This document shows, piece by piece, positions 8,379 through 17,367 of a stretch of DNA of 36,489 nt. The notes below the pieces were generated by a model that did not search any database, was not told the DNA's origin, and worked only from the letters and a program-made list of their open reading frames with translations. Location of the stretch: assembly GCA_014377525.1 (NCBI GenBank), contig JACMPL010000014.1, positions 1-36,489 on the forward strand. Reading direction: 5' to 3'. The stretch is from Candidatus Saccharimonadota bacterium. Lineage in GTDB: Bacteria; Patescibacteriota; Saccharimonadia; Saccharimonadales; UBA4665. Numbering within the stretch: position 1 is the first letter of the stretch; each line of letters opens with the position of its first letter. Both the position numbers and the translations under genes were made by a program.

Positions 8379-10253
8379 CTAGTACTGTGCGGCTGAAGTT
8401 GGAAGCTTTGAACCCGCTAAGATTTCGGCGACTTCTTCGCTATCAACCGTCTCTTTTTCGAGCAAGCGATCTTTGAGAGCCTCGAGCTTACTGAGGTTAG
8501 CCTTAATGACCGCTCGCGCGCGATCGGCAGCTTCTTTGATGAGACCTTCGACTTCTTCGTCAATAATCTTGGCAGTTTGATCGGAATATTGGCGATCGCT
8601 CATCATGCGCTCCATCATCATGCCGTCGTCCGATTTAAAGACTTGATCGCGAAGTTTCGTACCCATACCTTGGTTCACAATCATATCTCGTGCGAGTTCA
8701 GCAGCATTTTGCAAGTCTGACCCGGCACCGGTGGTAATACGATCCTTACCGAGAATGACTTCTTCAGCGATACGGCCGCCCATGCCACGCGCTAACACGT
8801 CTTTGAACTGGACAAGCGACACGTACATGCGATCTTCTGGTGGGATGAACCAAGTCACGCCGCCGGTACCGCCACGAGGAATGATCGTGACTTTATGGAC
8901 AGGGTCGCTGTCCGGCAGAACGTGGCCAACCAGAGCATGGCCAGCTTCATGGTAAGCAGTTGTTGCCTTGTCGGCTTCGGACATAACTTTGCTTTTGCGT
9001 TCTGGCCCGATAGCAACACGCTCGAAAGCTTCGGTAACATCGTGTTGAGAAATTTCAGTATGCCCATTACGGGCGGCAATAATTGCCGACTCATTGGCAA
9101 TGTTTGCGAGGTCAGCACCGGATGAACCAGCTGCTTTAGCAGCCAATGAATCCAGGTCGACATTTTTAGAGACTGGCTTATTCTTAAAGTGCACCTTGAG
9201 GATAGCTTCGCGGTCTTTACGATCGGGCAAGCCAATGTTAACGCGGCGGTCAAAACGACCGGGGCGAAGCAGCGCCGGATCAAGCACATCGGCTCGGTTG
9301 GTTGCAGCTAGGACTATGACATTTTCGCCTTGGTCGAAACCATCCATCTCGACAAGAATTTGGTTGAGGGTTTGCTCACGCTCATCGTGACCACCGCCCA
9401 TACCGCTACCACGCTTGCGACCGACGGCGTCAATTTCATCGACAAAAATAATACACGGTGCGTTTTTCTTGGCCTTGGCGAACAGATCACGGACACGCGA
9501 AGCACCGACGCCGACGAACATCTCGACAAATTCAGAACCGGAGATGCTAAAGAATGGTACGTTAGCTTCGCCGGCAACCGCGCGGGAGAGCAATGTTTTA
9601 CCTGTTCCCGGAGGGCCTATCAAGAGAACACCCTTAGGAATGCGCGCGCCGACACCTTCGAATTTCTTCGGAAACTTCAGAAATTCAACTACTTCTTCTA
9701 AGTCTTGCTTAGCTTCTTCGCTACCGGCGACTTCGTTAAAGGTAACTTTGCCTTTTTCGTTGCCGTAGAGTTTGGCTTTGCTTTTACCGAAGCTCATTGC
9801 CTGATTGCCCTGTCCTTGAGCGCTGCGTAGCATAAAGAAAATAATACCGACTATAAAGACCAGCGGTAAAATGCTGAGTCCCGCGTTGATCCAAGTAGAG
9901 CTGCTGCTGTTGAGCGGTGCCGCCAACAGTTCAAATTTGTTTGCATTAAAACCTTGGTCTTTGAGCGTGGCGTTAGGCTCTAGATACGACTTGAGTGACG
10001 GCTTATCCTCGCCCTTCTTGGTTATTTGCAATTCGTTCGATTTAACAGCGATCTTAGAGTACTGGCCATCGTTAGCTTGTTGGACAGCTGTCGAAACCGG
10101 AATTTGCTTGAGTGGGCTCGGTTGGCTGGTAGCTGCAAAAATAATAAGTCCGAATAAAACGACTAGAGCGATAAAGCCAGCGTTTTTCATGCCTTTACGA
10201 TTATCTTTGGTGGGCTTGCGATTTGGTCGGAACGGTTTTTTATCCATAGACAT
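8379..10253 (-). CDS. ftsH: FtsH, membrane-bound ATP-dependent zinc metalloprotease
   Basis: FtsH degrades misfolded membrane and short-lived regulatory proteins. Two membrane helices (about 25-42 and 122-142) flank a short external domain. The AAA module carries Walker A GPPGTGKT (213-220), Walker B DEID (272-275) and the second region of homology near LRPGRFDR (329-336). The zinc site is HEAGH (435-439) with Asp513 in GAGSDLQNA. The 624-residue length is standard. A TATAAT box at 10256-10261 ends only two bases before the first ATG (10253) but eight bases before a second in-frame ATG (10247), so a leaderless mRNA starting at 10247 is more likely. The longer form is given here. tilS lies just upstream on the same strand. 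Confidence 0.96.
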   Translation of the reverse strand: MSMDKKPFRPNRKPTKDNRKGMKNAGFIALVVLFGLIIFAATSQPSPLKQIPVSTAVQQANDGQYSKIAVKSNELQITKKGEDKPSLKSYLEPNATLKDQGFNANKFELLAAPLNSSSSTWINAGLSILPLVFIVGIIFFMLRSAQGQGNQAMSFGKSKAKLYGNEKGKVTFNEVAGSEEAKQDLEEVVEFLKFPKKFEGVGARIPKGVLLIGPPGTGKTLLSRAVAGEANVPFFSISGSEFVEMFVGVGASRVRDLFAKAKKNAPCIIFVDEIDAVGRKRGSGMGGGHDEREQTLNQILVEMDGFDQGENVIVLAATNRADVLDPALLRPGRFDRRVNIGLPDRKDREAILKVHFKNKPVSKNVDLDSLAAKAAGSSGADLANIANESAIIAARNGHTEISQHDVTEAFERVAIGPERKSKVMSEADKATTAYHEAGHALVGHVLPDSDPVHKVTIIPRGGTGGVTWFIPPEDRMYVSLVQFKDVLARGMGGRIAEEVILGKDRITTGAGSDLQNAAELARDMIVNQGMGTKLRDQVFKSDDGMMMERMMSDRQYSDQTAKIIDEEVEGLIKEAADRARAVIKANLSKLEALKDRLLEKETVDSEEVAEILAGSKLPTSAAQY

Positions 10254-10255
10254 CT

Positions 10256-10261
10256 ATTATA
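10256..10261 (-). promoter_or_regulatory. -10 box of ftsH
   Basis: Perfect TATAAT on the minus strand in the 28-base gap between tilS and ftsH. Its position eight bases before the ATG at 10247 supports that codon as the start and a leaderless transcript independent of tilS. Confidence 0.6.
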
Positions 10262-10281
10262 GCTTGCAATTTCCTTTTTGA

Positions 10282-11166
10282 CTAGCGCTCTAGGTACATG
10301 AGTGCCAAACTTTTCTTGCTTACTAGTAAATAGGCGTTTTTCTTGAGCATGACCTTGTTTCCGGTGTGAGCGGAATGAACAGCAGCAACCACTCGCTCAA
10401 GCATTTTGGTATCAAATCCAGCTAAGTTATTACGTCTCAACCAAGTTGCAATAACTTCAGTGGCAACTGGTACGCCGAGTTGTTTCACCGCGTCTCGTGG
10501 TAGCATGTCAGGCTTATCAAAATCATCAACAATGGCGTCCAAAATTTTGTCGAGTTCAGCATTTATAATCCGTTGCCGTGCTAGTACTTGCACGAAGTCC
10601 GCCAGCTGCTTCGGCGATAATTTAGGAATTACCCGTCTTCGAAAATAATTTCGGCGATACTGAGTTGAGTAATTCGTACTATCCTCTACCCACTCCAAAT
10701 ACTGCTGCATAGCGTAGTCAATAATTTCCGGCTTTGAATATTCTAGTAGCGGACGCACTAATTCTGGACCTGAAGCCAGTGCCGTTAAACCTTTGCGGCC
10801 GGTGCCGCGCTCAATGTTGAGCAGTGCCGTCTCGACAGCATCACCCTGGTGATGCGCCGTAATAATAGCCGCGTCATGCTCGTGCGCCACTCGCCATAAA
10901 AAGTTATAGCGAGCAGTCCGAGACGATGCCTCACTAGCATTCGGACCCAGCTGGGCAGTCTCCGAGACAAATTTAAGCTTATATCGTTCAGCCAGGCCAG
11001 CAACAAAACGTAGATCGTCCTCAGAGTCCGAACGGATGCCATGGTTAAAGTGAGCGACAACCAGATCGACGCCCGCCGAGTTGTGCAAAAGATCGAGCAG
11101 TACCACGGAATCAACCCCACCGCTTACGGCGATGAGGTATCGACCGGGGGCAATAACAATATTCAT
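10282..11166 (-). CDS. tilS: TilS, tRNA(Ile)-lysidine synthetase (short form)
   Basis: TilS converts C34 of the CAU anticodon of tRNA-Ile2 to lysidine, so that it reads AUA as Ile. The N-type ATP pyrophosphatase P-loop SGGVDS is at 15-20, and the family segments HFNHGIRSDSEDD and YNFLWRVAHEHDAAIITAHHQGDAVET follow. At 294 residues it lacks the large C-terminal domains of the E. coli enzyme (432 residues), like the short forms known from several bacteria. Its likely substrate starts at 36425 in this window. It is divergent from the histidine phosphatase gene, and both have extended -10 boxes six bases from ATG. Confidence 0.93.
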   Translation of the reverse strand: MNIVIAPGRYLIAVSGGVDSVVLLDLLHNSAGVDLVVAHFNHGIRSDSEDDLRFVAGLAERYKLKFVSETAQLGPNASEASSRTARYNFLWRVAHEHDAAIITAHHQGDAVETALLNIERGTGRKGLTALASGPELVRPLLEYSKPEIIDYAMQQYLEWVEDSTNYSTQYRRNYFRRRVIPKLSPKQLADFVQVLARQRIINAELDKILDAIVDDFDKPDMLPRDAVKQLGVPVATEVIATWLRRNNLAGFDTKMLERVVAAVHSAHTGNKVMLKKNAYLLVSKKSLALMYLER

Positions 11167-11172
11167 ACAACA

Positions 11173-11181
11173 ATAGTAGCA
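11173..11181 (-). promoter_or_regulatory. extended -10 promoter of tilS
   Basis: TGC-TACTAT on the minus strand ends six bases before the tilS ATG at 11166. A leaderless mRNA is predicted. Confidence 0.55.
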
Positions 11182-11201
11182 AACAAAAGGCCCAGTATTT
11201 T

Positions 11202-11210
11202 TGGTACTAT
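11202..11210 (+). promoter_or_regulatory. extended -10 promoter of the histidine phosphatase gene
   Basis: TGG-TACTAT ends six bases before the ATG at 11217, mirroring the tilS promoter on the other strand. The two divergent genes share only about 50 bases, so their promoters must overlap upstream. Confidence 0.55.
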
Positions 11211-11216
11211 AGATAT

Positions 11217-11729
11217 ATGAAACATCTTTATTTTGTCCGGCACGGGCTCAGCGAAATGAACAAGCAAGGTATATTTTCGGGCCGCACCGAAACATCGTTA
11301 GTGCAAGAAGGCATCGATCAGGCTCATAAGGCTGGCATCAAAGCGCGCGATCACGGCATTCAGTGCATCGTCAGTTCGCCGATGCACCGCGCAAAAGATA
11401 CTGCCGCAATTATCGCCCAGGAAATCAATCTGCCGAGCGAAGATATCATTCACAATGACTTATTTATCGAACGTGGCTTTGGGGTTCTAGAAGGTACGAC
11501 CTATATTCCCGATATAGATTTCGATACCATCGAAGGTGCCGAAGATACCGACGCCATTATCATTCGGGCCGAACAAGGACTAGCCTACCTGCGTAGCCTT
11601 CCTTTTGACACTATCTTAGTTGTCGGACACGGAGCGATTGGGCGCGCCCTGCGCCACGCTATCGATCCGGAGATACCGTTCAAAGGATCCGAAAAATTTG
11701 ATAACGCCAGCATTACCAAACTGATATAA
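11217..11729 (+). CDS. histidine phosphatase family protein (phosphoglycerate-mutase-like)
   Basis: The 170-residue protein has the RHG catalytic motif (8-10, His9 being the phospho-acceptor), the Arg of SSPMHRAKDTA (about 58), a Glu in the ERGFGVLEG stretch (about 85) and the second catalytic His in VVGHGAIGRAL (about 138). This is the complete active site of the family. It lacks the longer insertions of true glycolytic dPGM, so it is more likely a small-molecule or nucleotide phosphatase such as an alpha-ribazole-phosphatase-like or broad-specificity enzyme. The substrate cannot be read from sequence. The TauE/SafE gene follows 25 bases downstream on the same strand. Confidence 0.88.
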   Translation: MKHLYFVRHGLSEMNKQGIFSGRTETSLVQEGIDQAHKAGIKARDHGIQCIVSSPMHRAKDTAAIIAQEINLPSEDIIHNDLFIERGFGVLEGTTYIPDIDFDTIEGAEDTDAIIIRAEQGLAYLRSLPFDTILVVGHGAIGRALRHAIDPEIPFKGSEKFDNASITKLI

Positions 11730-11754
11730 TTTAAATTATAAATAGAAAACAAAC

Positions 11755-12516
11755 ATGCTGCAAGATATTATTCTACTCATTACCGGGCTCGCTGTTGGAG
11801 CTATGAACGCCATCGCTGGTGGTGGAATGCTGCTCGGGTTTCCGGTGATGCTAGCAACTGGTATTTCGCCGATTCATGCCAATGCCTCGGCGGCCGTCGC
11901 AACGCTGCCAGGCTCACTCAGCTCGGCATTTGGGTATCGAAAATATCTCCGGCAAATTCCCAAACAATATCTCTGGCTGATTGTTCCCTGCGCGATCGGT
12001 GCCACCATCGGCGCGCTGATACTGCGCCGAACACCGCCGGGAAACTTCGAAGAAATCGTCCCCGCCTTAGTGCTGTTTGCCGTATTGCTTTTTGCCTTAC
12101 AGCCGCTACTTCATTTTCATTTACACAAACATTTGCATGGCAAATCGAAGGGTGATTTCACGCTACTCTGGATTAGTATTGGCTTCTTGCCAACAGCCAT
12201 CTACGGCGGTTATTTCGGAGCCGGATTTGGGTTTATCGTGTTGGCGTTTTTAGGCTTCACCTCGCTCAAAGACATTCATAAAATGAACGCACTCAAGAAT
12301 TTAGCCGGCGCAACGATCGCTATCGCATCAATCGCCACGCTCTGGAATTCCGGATTAATCGATTGGCACCACGGTCTCGTCATGGCGGTCGGAAGCACTA
12401 TTGGCGGCTTTTGCGGCGCCAAGCTGTCACAACGGGTATCGACGCATGCCTTCCGGATTGGCGTAATCAGCTTTGGCTTACTGGCAGTCGCCTACCTAGC
12501 ATTCAGGACCTATTAA
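11755..12516 (+). CDS. TauE/SafE (TSUP) family membrane transporter
   Basis: The 253-residue protein has about eight helices arranged as two repeats, each opening with a Gly-rich helix (GAMNAIAGGGMLLGFPVM near the N-terminus and YGGYFGAGFGFIVLAFLG near 160), which is the TSUP hallmark. Members export sulfite, sulfonates or other small organic anions; the substrate here is unknown. Both family repeats are present, so it is full length. It is 25 bases downstream of the histidine phosphatase gene and may share its transcript, though AT-rich TATAAT/TATAAA boxes near 11725-11745 could provide a promoter. A tRNA gene follows. Confidence 0.88.
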   Translation: MLQDIILLITGLAVGAMNAIAGGGMLLGFPVMLATGISPIHANASAAVATLPGSLSSAFGYRKYLRQIPKQYLWLIVPCAIGATIGALILRRTPPGNFEEIVPALVLFAVLLFALQPLLHFHLHKHLHGKSKGDFTLLWISIGFLPTAIYGGYFGAGFGFIVLAFLGFTSLKDIHKMNALKNLAGATIAIASIATLWNSGLIDWHHGLVMAVGSTIGGFCGAKLSQRVSTHAFRIGVISFGLLAVAYLAFRTY

Positions 12517-12596
12517 AAGTCTAGTCAACAGATACAAAACATGCTATATTTACCGTTGATGTTTGTAATTTGTCAATCGGCAAATCCAAATGTCGT

Positions 12597-12673
12597 GGTG
12601 GCGTAGCTCAGCTGGTTAGAGCGCCGGACTCATAAGCCGGAGGTCACAAGTTCAAGTCTTGTCGCCGCTACCA
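12597..12673 (+). tRNA. elongator tRNA-Met (CAT)
   Basis: The acceptor stem GGTGGCG pairs with CGCCGCT (two G-T wobbles), and the discriminator A is followed by an encoded CCA. The D arm is GCTC/GAGC, the anticodon loop is CTCATAA, and the T arm is ACAAG-TTCAAGT-CTTGT. The 3' end CGCCGCTACCA and the GTAGCTCAGCTGG segment match the pattern of elongator tRNA-Met from Firmicutes. The first acceptor pair (G-T) rules out the initiator type. The lowest anticodon stem pair is an A-G mismatch. A TGC-TATATT box lies about 50 bases upstream. Confidence 0.92.
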
Positions 12674-12739
12674 TTATGCTTATTGGTACACACCTGTGCA
12701 TACCAACATTATTCTCTCAAACGGTACATTTTCGTACTG

Positions 12740-15646
12740 CTACTTATCAAGTGGTTTCTTCTGTAGTCTGTATACGGCCGTAGCGATGATTATTACCGCC
12801 AATAGGCTCACAAACGCCCAGCCCAACCCGCGCAGTTGGAACAAGATCGCCGCTAGCGCAGTCCAAAGTCCCCAGCGTAGTAAAAAATGTTGGCCTAATG
12901 TATTAGGCGGTAGCATTGAACCGATAGCCATGAACATGATTTGCTCAACAATTAATATCAATCCGTAATTTCCACCAGCTTCGCTGCCCAAACTCTGGAA
13001 AGCCAATGGTATGGTAACGACAAAGAAGACAGCTTTAATGTAGTTCTGAAAACCGTCCGTATCCTGCAGTACATAGCGCCAGTACGCGAATCCAGCCAGG
13101 AACAACGCCAGCAAGTGGGTATGGACGTGTATATTGTGGACACCCAGGGTGTATATAAACAAATGAACGGCCGCGATACATACCCCAAGGCTGGATTCAC
13201 GATTTGACTGCGTGGAATTGCGATTGTAGTGGTACGTGACCAAACCGGCAACTAACAAGCTTACTGGTAATAATACATTACCGGAAGGTCGCAGTAAGGC
13301 CAGCGCCGGCCCACTATACGCTAAGAGCACGCTTACCTGTAACAGCTGTTGCTGCGGATGCTGCTCTTTCCAGACAGTACTGAGCGTTACTGCATAGCTG
13401 GCGGCGGCGGCTACGGTCAACAGCAGCGCGGTAATTCCCAATTGCGCACTATCTTGTAAATGCGGACGAACGGCACTCAGAATAGCGGCCTGCAAAAGTA
13501 GTGGCAAGAACACCAATACATCCAGCTTTTTCTCGATTCGCGCGATTATAAGCACCATTATACTGATGATGCCCAGCAGTAGTGTCGTAAGCCAACGAGA
13601 AGAATCGGTGTTTAATGAGAAGAGTAGTGCGATGATTCCTGAACTGACATAGCCTACTATGTAGGCTTGGCTTGCCTGAGCGTAATAACTTGAAATCGGA
13701 ACCTTAAATGAAACGAGCAGCTTTCCTCGTGCAATAGCTCGCGCTGCTAAACATCCGGCCATCGCCGTCATGTAGCCTACGACATAACCGGTTGATCCCC
13801 ATTGAAAATGAAGGCCACCCTGCCCCAGTGCAACTGGCGGCAGCAGTATAGAAACCACGACCAGTGCTCGGGTTATTTGTTGACGCGTCATCAGGGAGAT
13901 GAAACTATTCCATGCCAGCGCGACTAAGACTGCAGCGCTGAATAACGTACCACCAAAGCCGACGTGCAGCGCGCCGTACACCACCGGTACGAACACGGCC
14001 AAACTCGATCCGATTAACCATGTGGAATCCTTAGACAGCTTATGCAGCAACAAACTGCTTAATAATATCGCCACCACCACACTGGCTACAGCGACTGGTG
14101 AGGTGGCAATAGCAGGTACTAAAGCGACCGCGGTGGCACTCCAATAGAGTACGCTAGCACTCTCGTAAGCCTGACGAAGGTTCTGACGCTTAATAGTCAT
14201 CAGAACTAAAATCTCTAACAGTATTGCTGCGATAACACTCGTTACGAGTTGCAATACGTTGTGCAGGCCGACAGTGAGCGCATACTGGCCAATAACGAAC
14301 GGCAAAGTTATCAGCAGAAGTCCGGCGACTTGTAAAGCTTCATCACTAGTTTGCTTGAGCCAAATCGTAGCGGCTAACACCGTAGCGACAGATAACGCGC
14401 CAACCAAGTACCATGGTTGCGATAAGCTGAGTAGCACACTCAAGCTAGAGCTGATTACACTGATTTCGAACAACCTGTTCTCGGTTGCGATTATTTTGGA
14501 TGACCGCATGATTCCGATAGCATACAGTGCAGTTACAACTGTTAACGCCAACCCGACAGATTCCAAACTTTGATACTGCGCGTAAACCAGGTTGGACAGT
14601 CCGGCAATAGCTGACACCTGCGCCGCCAGCCGGTAATTAGCTTTTTCGGTAGTACTCATATTACTAAGTAGCCAATAGTAAACCGAGCCTAATAGCAACG
14701 TTATAGCAAGCTGGACGCTGCCATACTGGGGGAACAATGCGATTGAACCAATAAGGCTGAGCGGAACTAGTAACATGGCACTGGCCGAACTTGAGCGAGC
14801 GAGCATATCGTCCTTATTTCTACCGCGGTTTCTAACCGTTAAGAAAATGCCGGCCACAACTAATCCCCAAGCGTATCCATACGAAGGCAGTCCAATCGTT
14901 AAGACACTGGACTCTACGGCCGAAACCAGGCTGCCGATAAGCAAGTACGACACAAAGTCATTACGTATCCGTTTTAGTGCATAGGCGTACAAACTGATGC
15001 AGATCACTGAGGTGATTAGCCAAACGATGCCAGCCCCGGATTTATGAGTAACCAAGTTATACCAGGCTACACCGGTAAGAGGAGCAATGATTAGACCACT
15101 GCCGACAAAACTCACACCTGCCAGAGCCAACTTTTGATTCTTTTCATACAACTGGAGACCACCATAAAAGAGTATGCCTGCTGTTGACGCTACGATGATC
15201 GTACGAACCACTCCGCTTAAACCGCTCAAGGCTACAAATAGACCGACCGAAGCGACTAATAAGAACGCGCCAAAATATAATAATAAAAGTGTGCTATCGA
15301 TAGGTTCTTTGGTGGCAGTCGGCTCTACTTTCTGAGCTTCGTGACTGACGTTGGTATCCGTCTGGGCCGCTACGACCTGTGGTTTTGCGGTTCCGTAGAC
15401 TGCACTGTCCATACCTGATAGTAATGCGACAAGTAACTGCGATTCTTTTTTAGTTGTAACGGCATTAGTATAGGACGAGATAAAATTCGTCCATTGTATG
15501 TCGCGCTCGAGTTCAATGGTTTCGCGAGTGGTTTGCAGCTGCTTAGCTTTGGTTGGCCTGTCGTGAATCCCCTTATATACCAAGTAAATGATGAGGGCAG
15601 GCACCCATATAACTGATGTTCCAAGGATTAACTGTAAGCTTAGCAT
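12740..15646 (-). CDS. very large polytopic membrane protein (DUF2157/DUF2339-like)
   Basis: This is a 968-residue protein made almost entirely of membrane helices; I estimate 25 or more. One helix lies at the N-terminus (about 3-25), followed by a charged linker with an acidic/Thr-rich stretch (about 30-115), then an unbroken series of helices from about 118 to 960. The first long-series helices (LLLLYFGAFLLVASVGLFVAL, with a later GILFYGGLQLYEKN) resemble the opening of DUF2157/DUF2339-type multi-helix proteins, whose role is unknown. No catalytic motif is seen. Its size in a small genome implies a structural or transport role at the envelope. It is convergent with the tRNA-Met gene. Confidence 0.8.
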   Translation of the reverse strand: MLSLQLILGTSVIWVPALIIYLVYKGIHDRPTKAKQLQTTRETIELERDIQWTNFISSYTNAVTTKKESQLLVALLSGMDSAVYGTAKPQVVAAQTDTNVSHEAQKVEPTATKEPIDSTLLLLYFGAFLLVASVGLFVALSGLSGVVRTIIVASTAGILFYGGLQLYEKNQKLALAGVSFVGSGLIIAPLTGVAWYNLVTHKSGAGIVWLITSVICISLYAYALKRIRNDFVSYLLIGSLVSAVESSVLTIGLPSYGYAWGLVVAGIFLTVRNRGRNKDDMLARSSSASAMLLVPLSLIGSIALFPQYGSVQLAITLLLGSVYYWLLSNMSTTEKANYRLAAQVSAIAGLSNLVYAQYQSLESVGLALTVVTALYAIGIMRSSKIIATENRLFEISVISSSLSVLLSLSQPWYLVGALSVATVLAATIWLKQTSDEALQVAGLLLITLPFVIGQYALTVGLHNVLQLVTSVIAAILLEILVLMTIKRQNLRQAYESASVLYWSATAVALVPAIATSPVAVASVVVAILLSSLLLHKLSKDSTWLIGSSLAVFVPVVYGALHVGFGGTLFSAAVLVALAWNSFISLMTRQQITRALVVVSILLPPVALGQGGLHFQWGSTGYVVGYMTAMAGCLAARAIARGKLLVSFKVPISSYYAQASQAYIVGYVSSGIIALLFSLNTDSSRWLTTLLLGIISIMVLIIARIEKKLDVLVFLPLLLQAAILSAVRPHLQDSAQLGITALLLTVAAAASYAVTLSTVWKEQHPQQQLLQVSVLLAYSGPALALLRPSGNVLLPVSLLVAGLVTYHYNRNSTQSNRESSLGVCIAAVHLFIYTLGVHNIHVHTHLLALFLAGFAYWRYVLQDTDGFQNYIKAVFFVVTIPLAFQSLGSEAGGNYGLILIVEQIMFMAIGSMLPPNTLGQHFLLRWGLWTALAAILFQLRGLGWAFVSLLAVIIIATAVYRLQKKPLDK

Positions 15647-15766
15647 TTTTGCACTCTAACATAAGCGTAATGCTAAAGACGTAAAATGTCCAACAGCATC
15701 TTGTCGCATGCCTGAGCGGCGTGCGCAGTCGGTACTTACTTATAGCGCCTCGTTCGTAAATCCTGT

Positions 15767-16861
15767 TTAACGGTTTAAATCAGTCTTGCTGATGAGCACT
15801 GTACCATCAATCGTGCTGGTAGCCTGCAGGGCGAAACCAGTACATTTCTTATTTTCGGTCGTACAGCCGACTGGTGTAGCATTGTAGCTGTAGCTGACGC
15901 CCGTTGGAAGCGTATCGACGCTGAGTTTTAGCAAATCGCCGGGATAATAATTATTTTCAGCAAAATAAGATTCGAGCTTGGTCTGAGCGTATTGAATTGA
16001 AGTGACAACTTTGACTTGATCGACGGCGCTTATACCGCCCTGGACGCTCTGGCTTAAGCCGCCGGCAGTGCTTAGGGCTGATTCGACGTCAACACCGTCA
16101 ATCTGCCAGCTCGACCCTTGCCTGACGGCATTAATAGTCAAAGTCGTGGCCGATGTACCGCCGGCTACTACTGATGAATACGAGATGCTCTTACCAATGG
16201 TCTTATCAGCGGCCGTATAGTTCGCATCGGTAGTTTTGGACGGCGAAATGAACAGGCCCGAAAACAGTACCGTGCAGCTCTTGCCTATTTTTTGACAGTT
16301 ATCGTAAAAACTGGTCGTACCAGTAGCAGTTTTGGTCTGGCTGGAGAACGCAGAAGTTTGCATTTTATCGGCAGTGGCTTTGTCTTTTTTCTGAAAAGCA
16401 ACTATAAACTGGCTTACCGCCGATTGGTAACTTTGCGGCGAAGCCGTGTAGACAACTCCGCTCGCCGTACTGGCGACACTACCGTCTTTGTGCATCTTCA
16501 TACCAGCTACTGTTGCTCCGATACCAATTATGAGCAGGACAGCGACACCAGCCGCAATCAGTGTTCGGTGTTTTTTTGGCTGAGGAATTACAGCCTGCTG
16601 CGAACTAATGAACTGTCCTGCCGGATGGACGAATGGTTCGGTTGGAGTTGCCAGTTCGATAATCTCGGGCTCCGTAACGATTGGATCAGAGTCTTGCACA
16701 CTAGGTACGGTACTGGCCTCGGGCGTCGGTGACACCGGTACAGGGCGAGGCTGGAGGTACTGTGTCGGCCGCTGAACGCCATATTGCACCTGGCGGCCAA
16801 AGGTGACCGGCTGGCGAGTTGGCTCCGGCGCGTTAGTAAGATTGTTAGGGGAATTGTCCAT
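15767..16861 (-). CDS. membrane-anchored protein with pilin-like C-terminal domain
   Basis: The 364-residue protein has a long Pro/Gln-rich cytoplasmic N-terminus (1-96), one membrane helix (about 101-120) and an exported remainder. Residues about 137-265 form a helical-then-beta domain (SAVSQFIVAFQKKDKATADK, then GSSWQIDGVDV) resembling small NTF2/DUF4878-like folds. Residues about 275-364 look like the globular part of type II/IV pseudopilins: a helix QYAQTKLESYFAENNYYPGD followed by YSYNATPVGC and GFALQATST. The pilin hydrophobic helix is not adjacent, so this is a fused or convergent domain. Two Cys in the last part may form a disulfide. Unknown function, probably at the cell surface. Confidence 0.7.
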   Translation of the reverse strand: MDNSPNNLTNAPEPTRQPVTFGRQVQYGVQRPTQYLQPRPVPVSPTPEASTVPSVQDSDPIVTEPEIIELATPTEPFVHPAGQFISSQQAVIPQPKKHRTLIAAGVAVLLIIGIGATVAGMKMHKDGSVASTASGVVYTASPQSYQSAVSQFIVAFQKKDKATADKMQTSAFSSQTKTATGTTSFYDNCQKIGKSCTVLFSGLFISPSKTTDANYTAADKTIGKSISYSSVVAGGTSATTLTINAVRQGSSWQIDGVDVESALSTAGGLSQSVQGGISAVDQVKVVTSIQYAQTKLESYFAENNYYPGDLLKLSVDTLPTGVSYSYNATPVGCTTENKKCTGFALQATSTIDGTVLISKTDLNR

Positions 16862-16918
16862 CCAAATAGTATCGCAAAAGACATAAGCTTTAACAATATT
16901 ATTACCGCAGATTTATTG

Positions 16919-17347
16919 TTAGGGCTTTAGGACTTTGGGCTTCTTTGCGGCCTTCTTGGAAGTCGGTAAACGTTTCCGACTGAGAACGATATAAAAAATT
17001 AGCACTACCACCATACTAGCCACAATCATACTACCGATAATAATCGCTAAACTTCGGGATGCCGATACCGGTTGTTTTGCCTTCTGATCGCCCGCAGGAA
17101 ATGTCGGCGCCGATGAATTACCGGTGGCTGCAGATCCCAATTGCGCCATCTGTTGGTCGGAGGTTGTCATAGTATCGCCACTGGCGGCATATGAATGGTA
17201 CATCGTGTTGTTGACGGGGCTAGAAGTTGAAGCCTGAGGATCAGGCTGGGCTAAACCATGTACGTTGTTGGTGCTAAATCCAAAACCAACTAAGAGTACG
17301 AGCGCGAACGCTGCGGAGGACTTTTTGAGCAATCGTCTAAAGTTCAT
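16919..17347 (-). CDS. exported protein with C-terminal membrane anchor, unknown function
   Basis: Unrecognised. The 142-residue protein has a classic signal peptide (1-33, positive RRLLKKS then a hydrophobic core), a Ser/Thr/Ala/Gln-rich external stretch (about 35-95), one membrane helix (about 99-122) and a Lys-rich cytoplasmic tail. This is the layout of a small surface-anchored protein. A TATACT box ends nine bases before the ATG, and the neighbour upstream ends only 20 bases away. Confidence 0.65.
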   Translation of the reverse strand: MNFRRLLKKSSAAFALVLLVGFGFSTNNVHGLAQPDPQASTSSPVNNTMYHSYAASGDTMTTSDQQMAQLGSAATGNSSAPTFPAGDQKAKQPVSASRSLAIIIGSMIVASMVVVLIFYIVLSRKRLPTSKKAAKKPKVLKP

Positions 17348-17367
17348 TCAGGCACTAGTATACGGCA

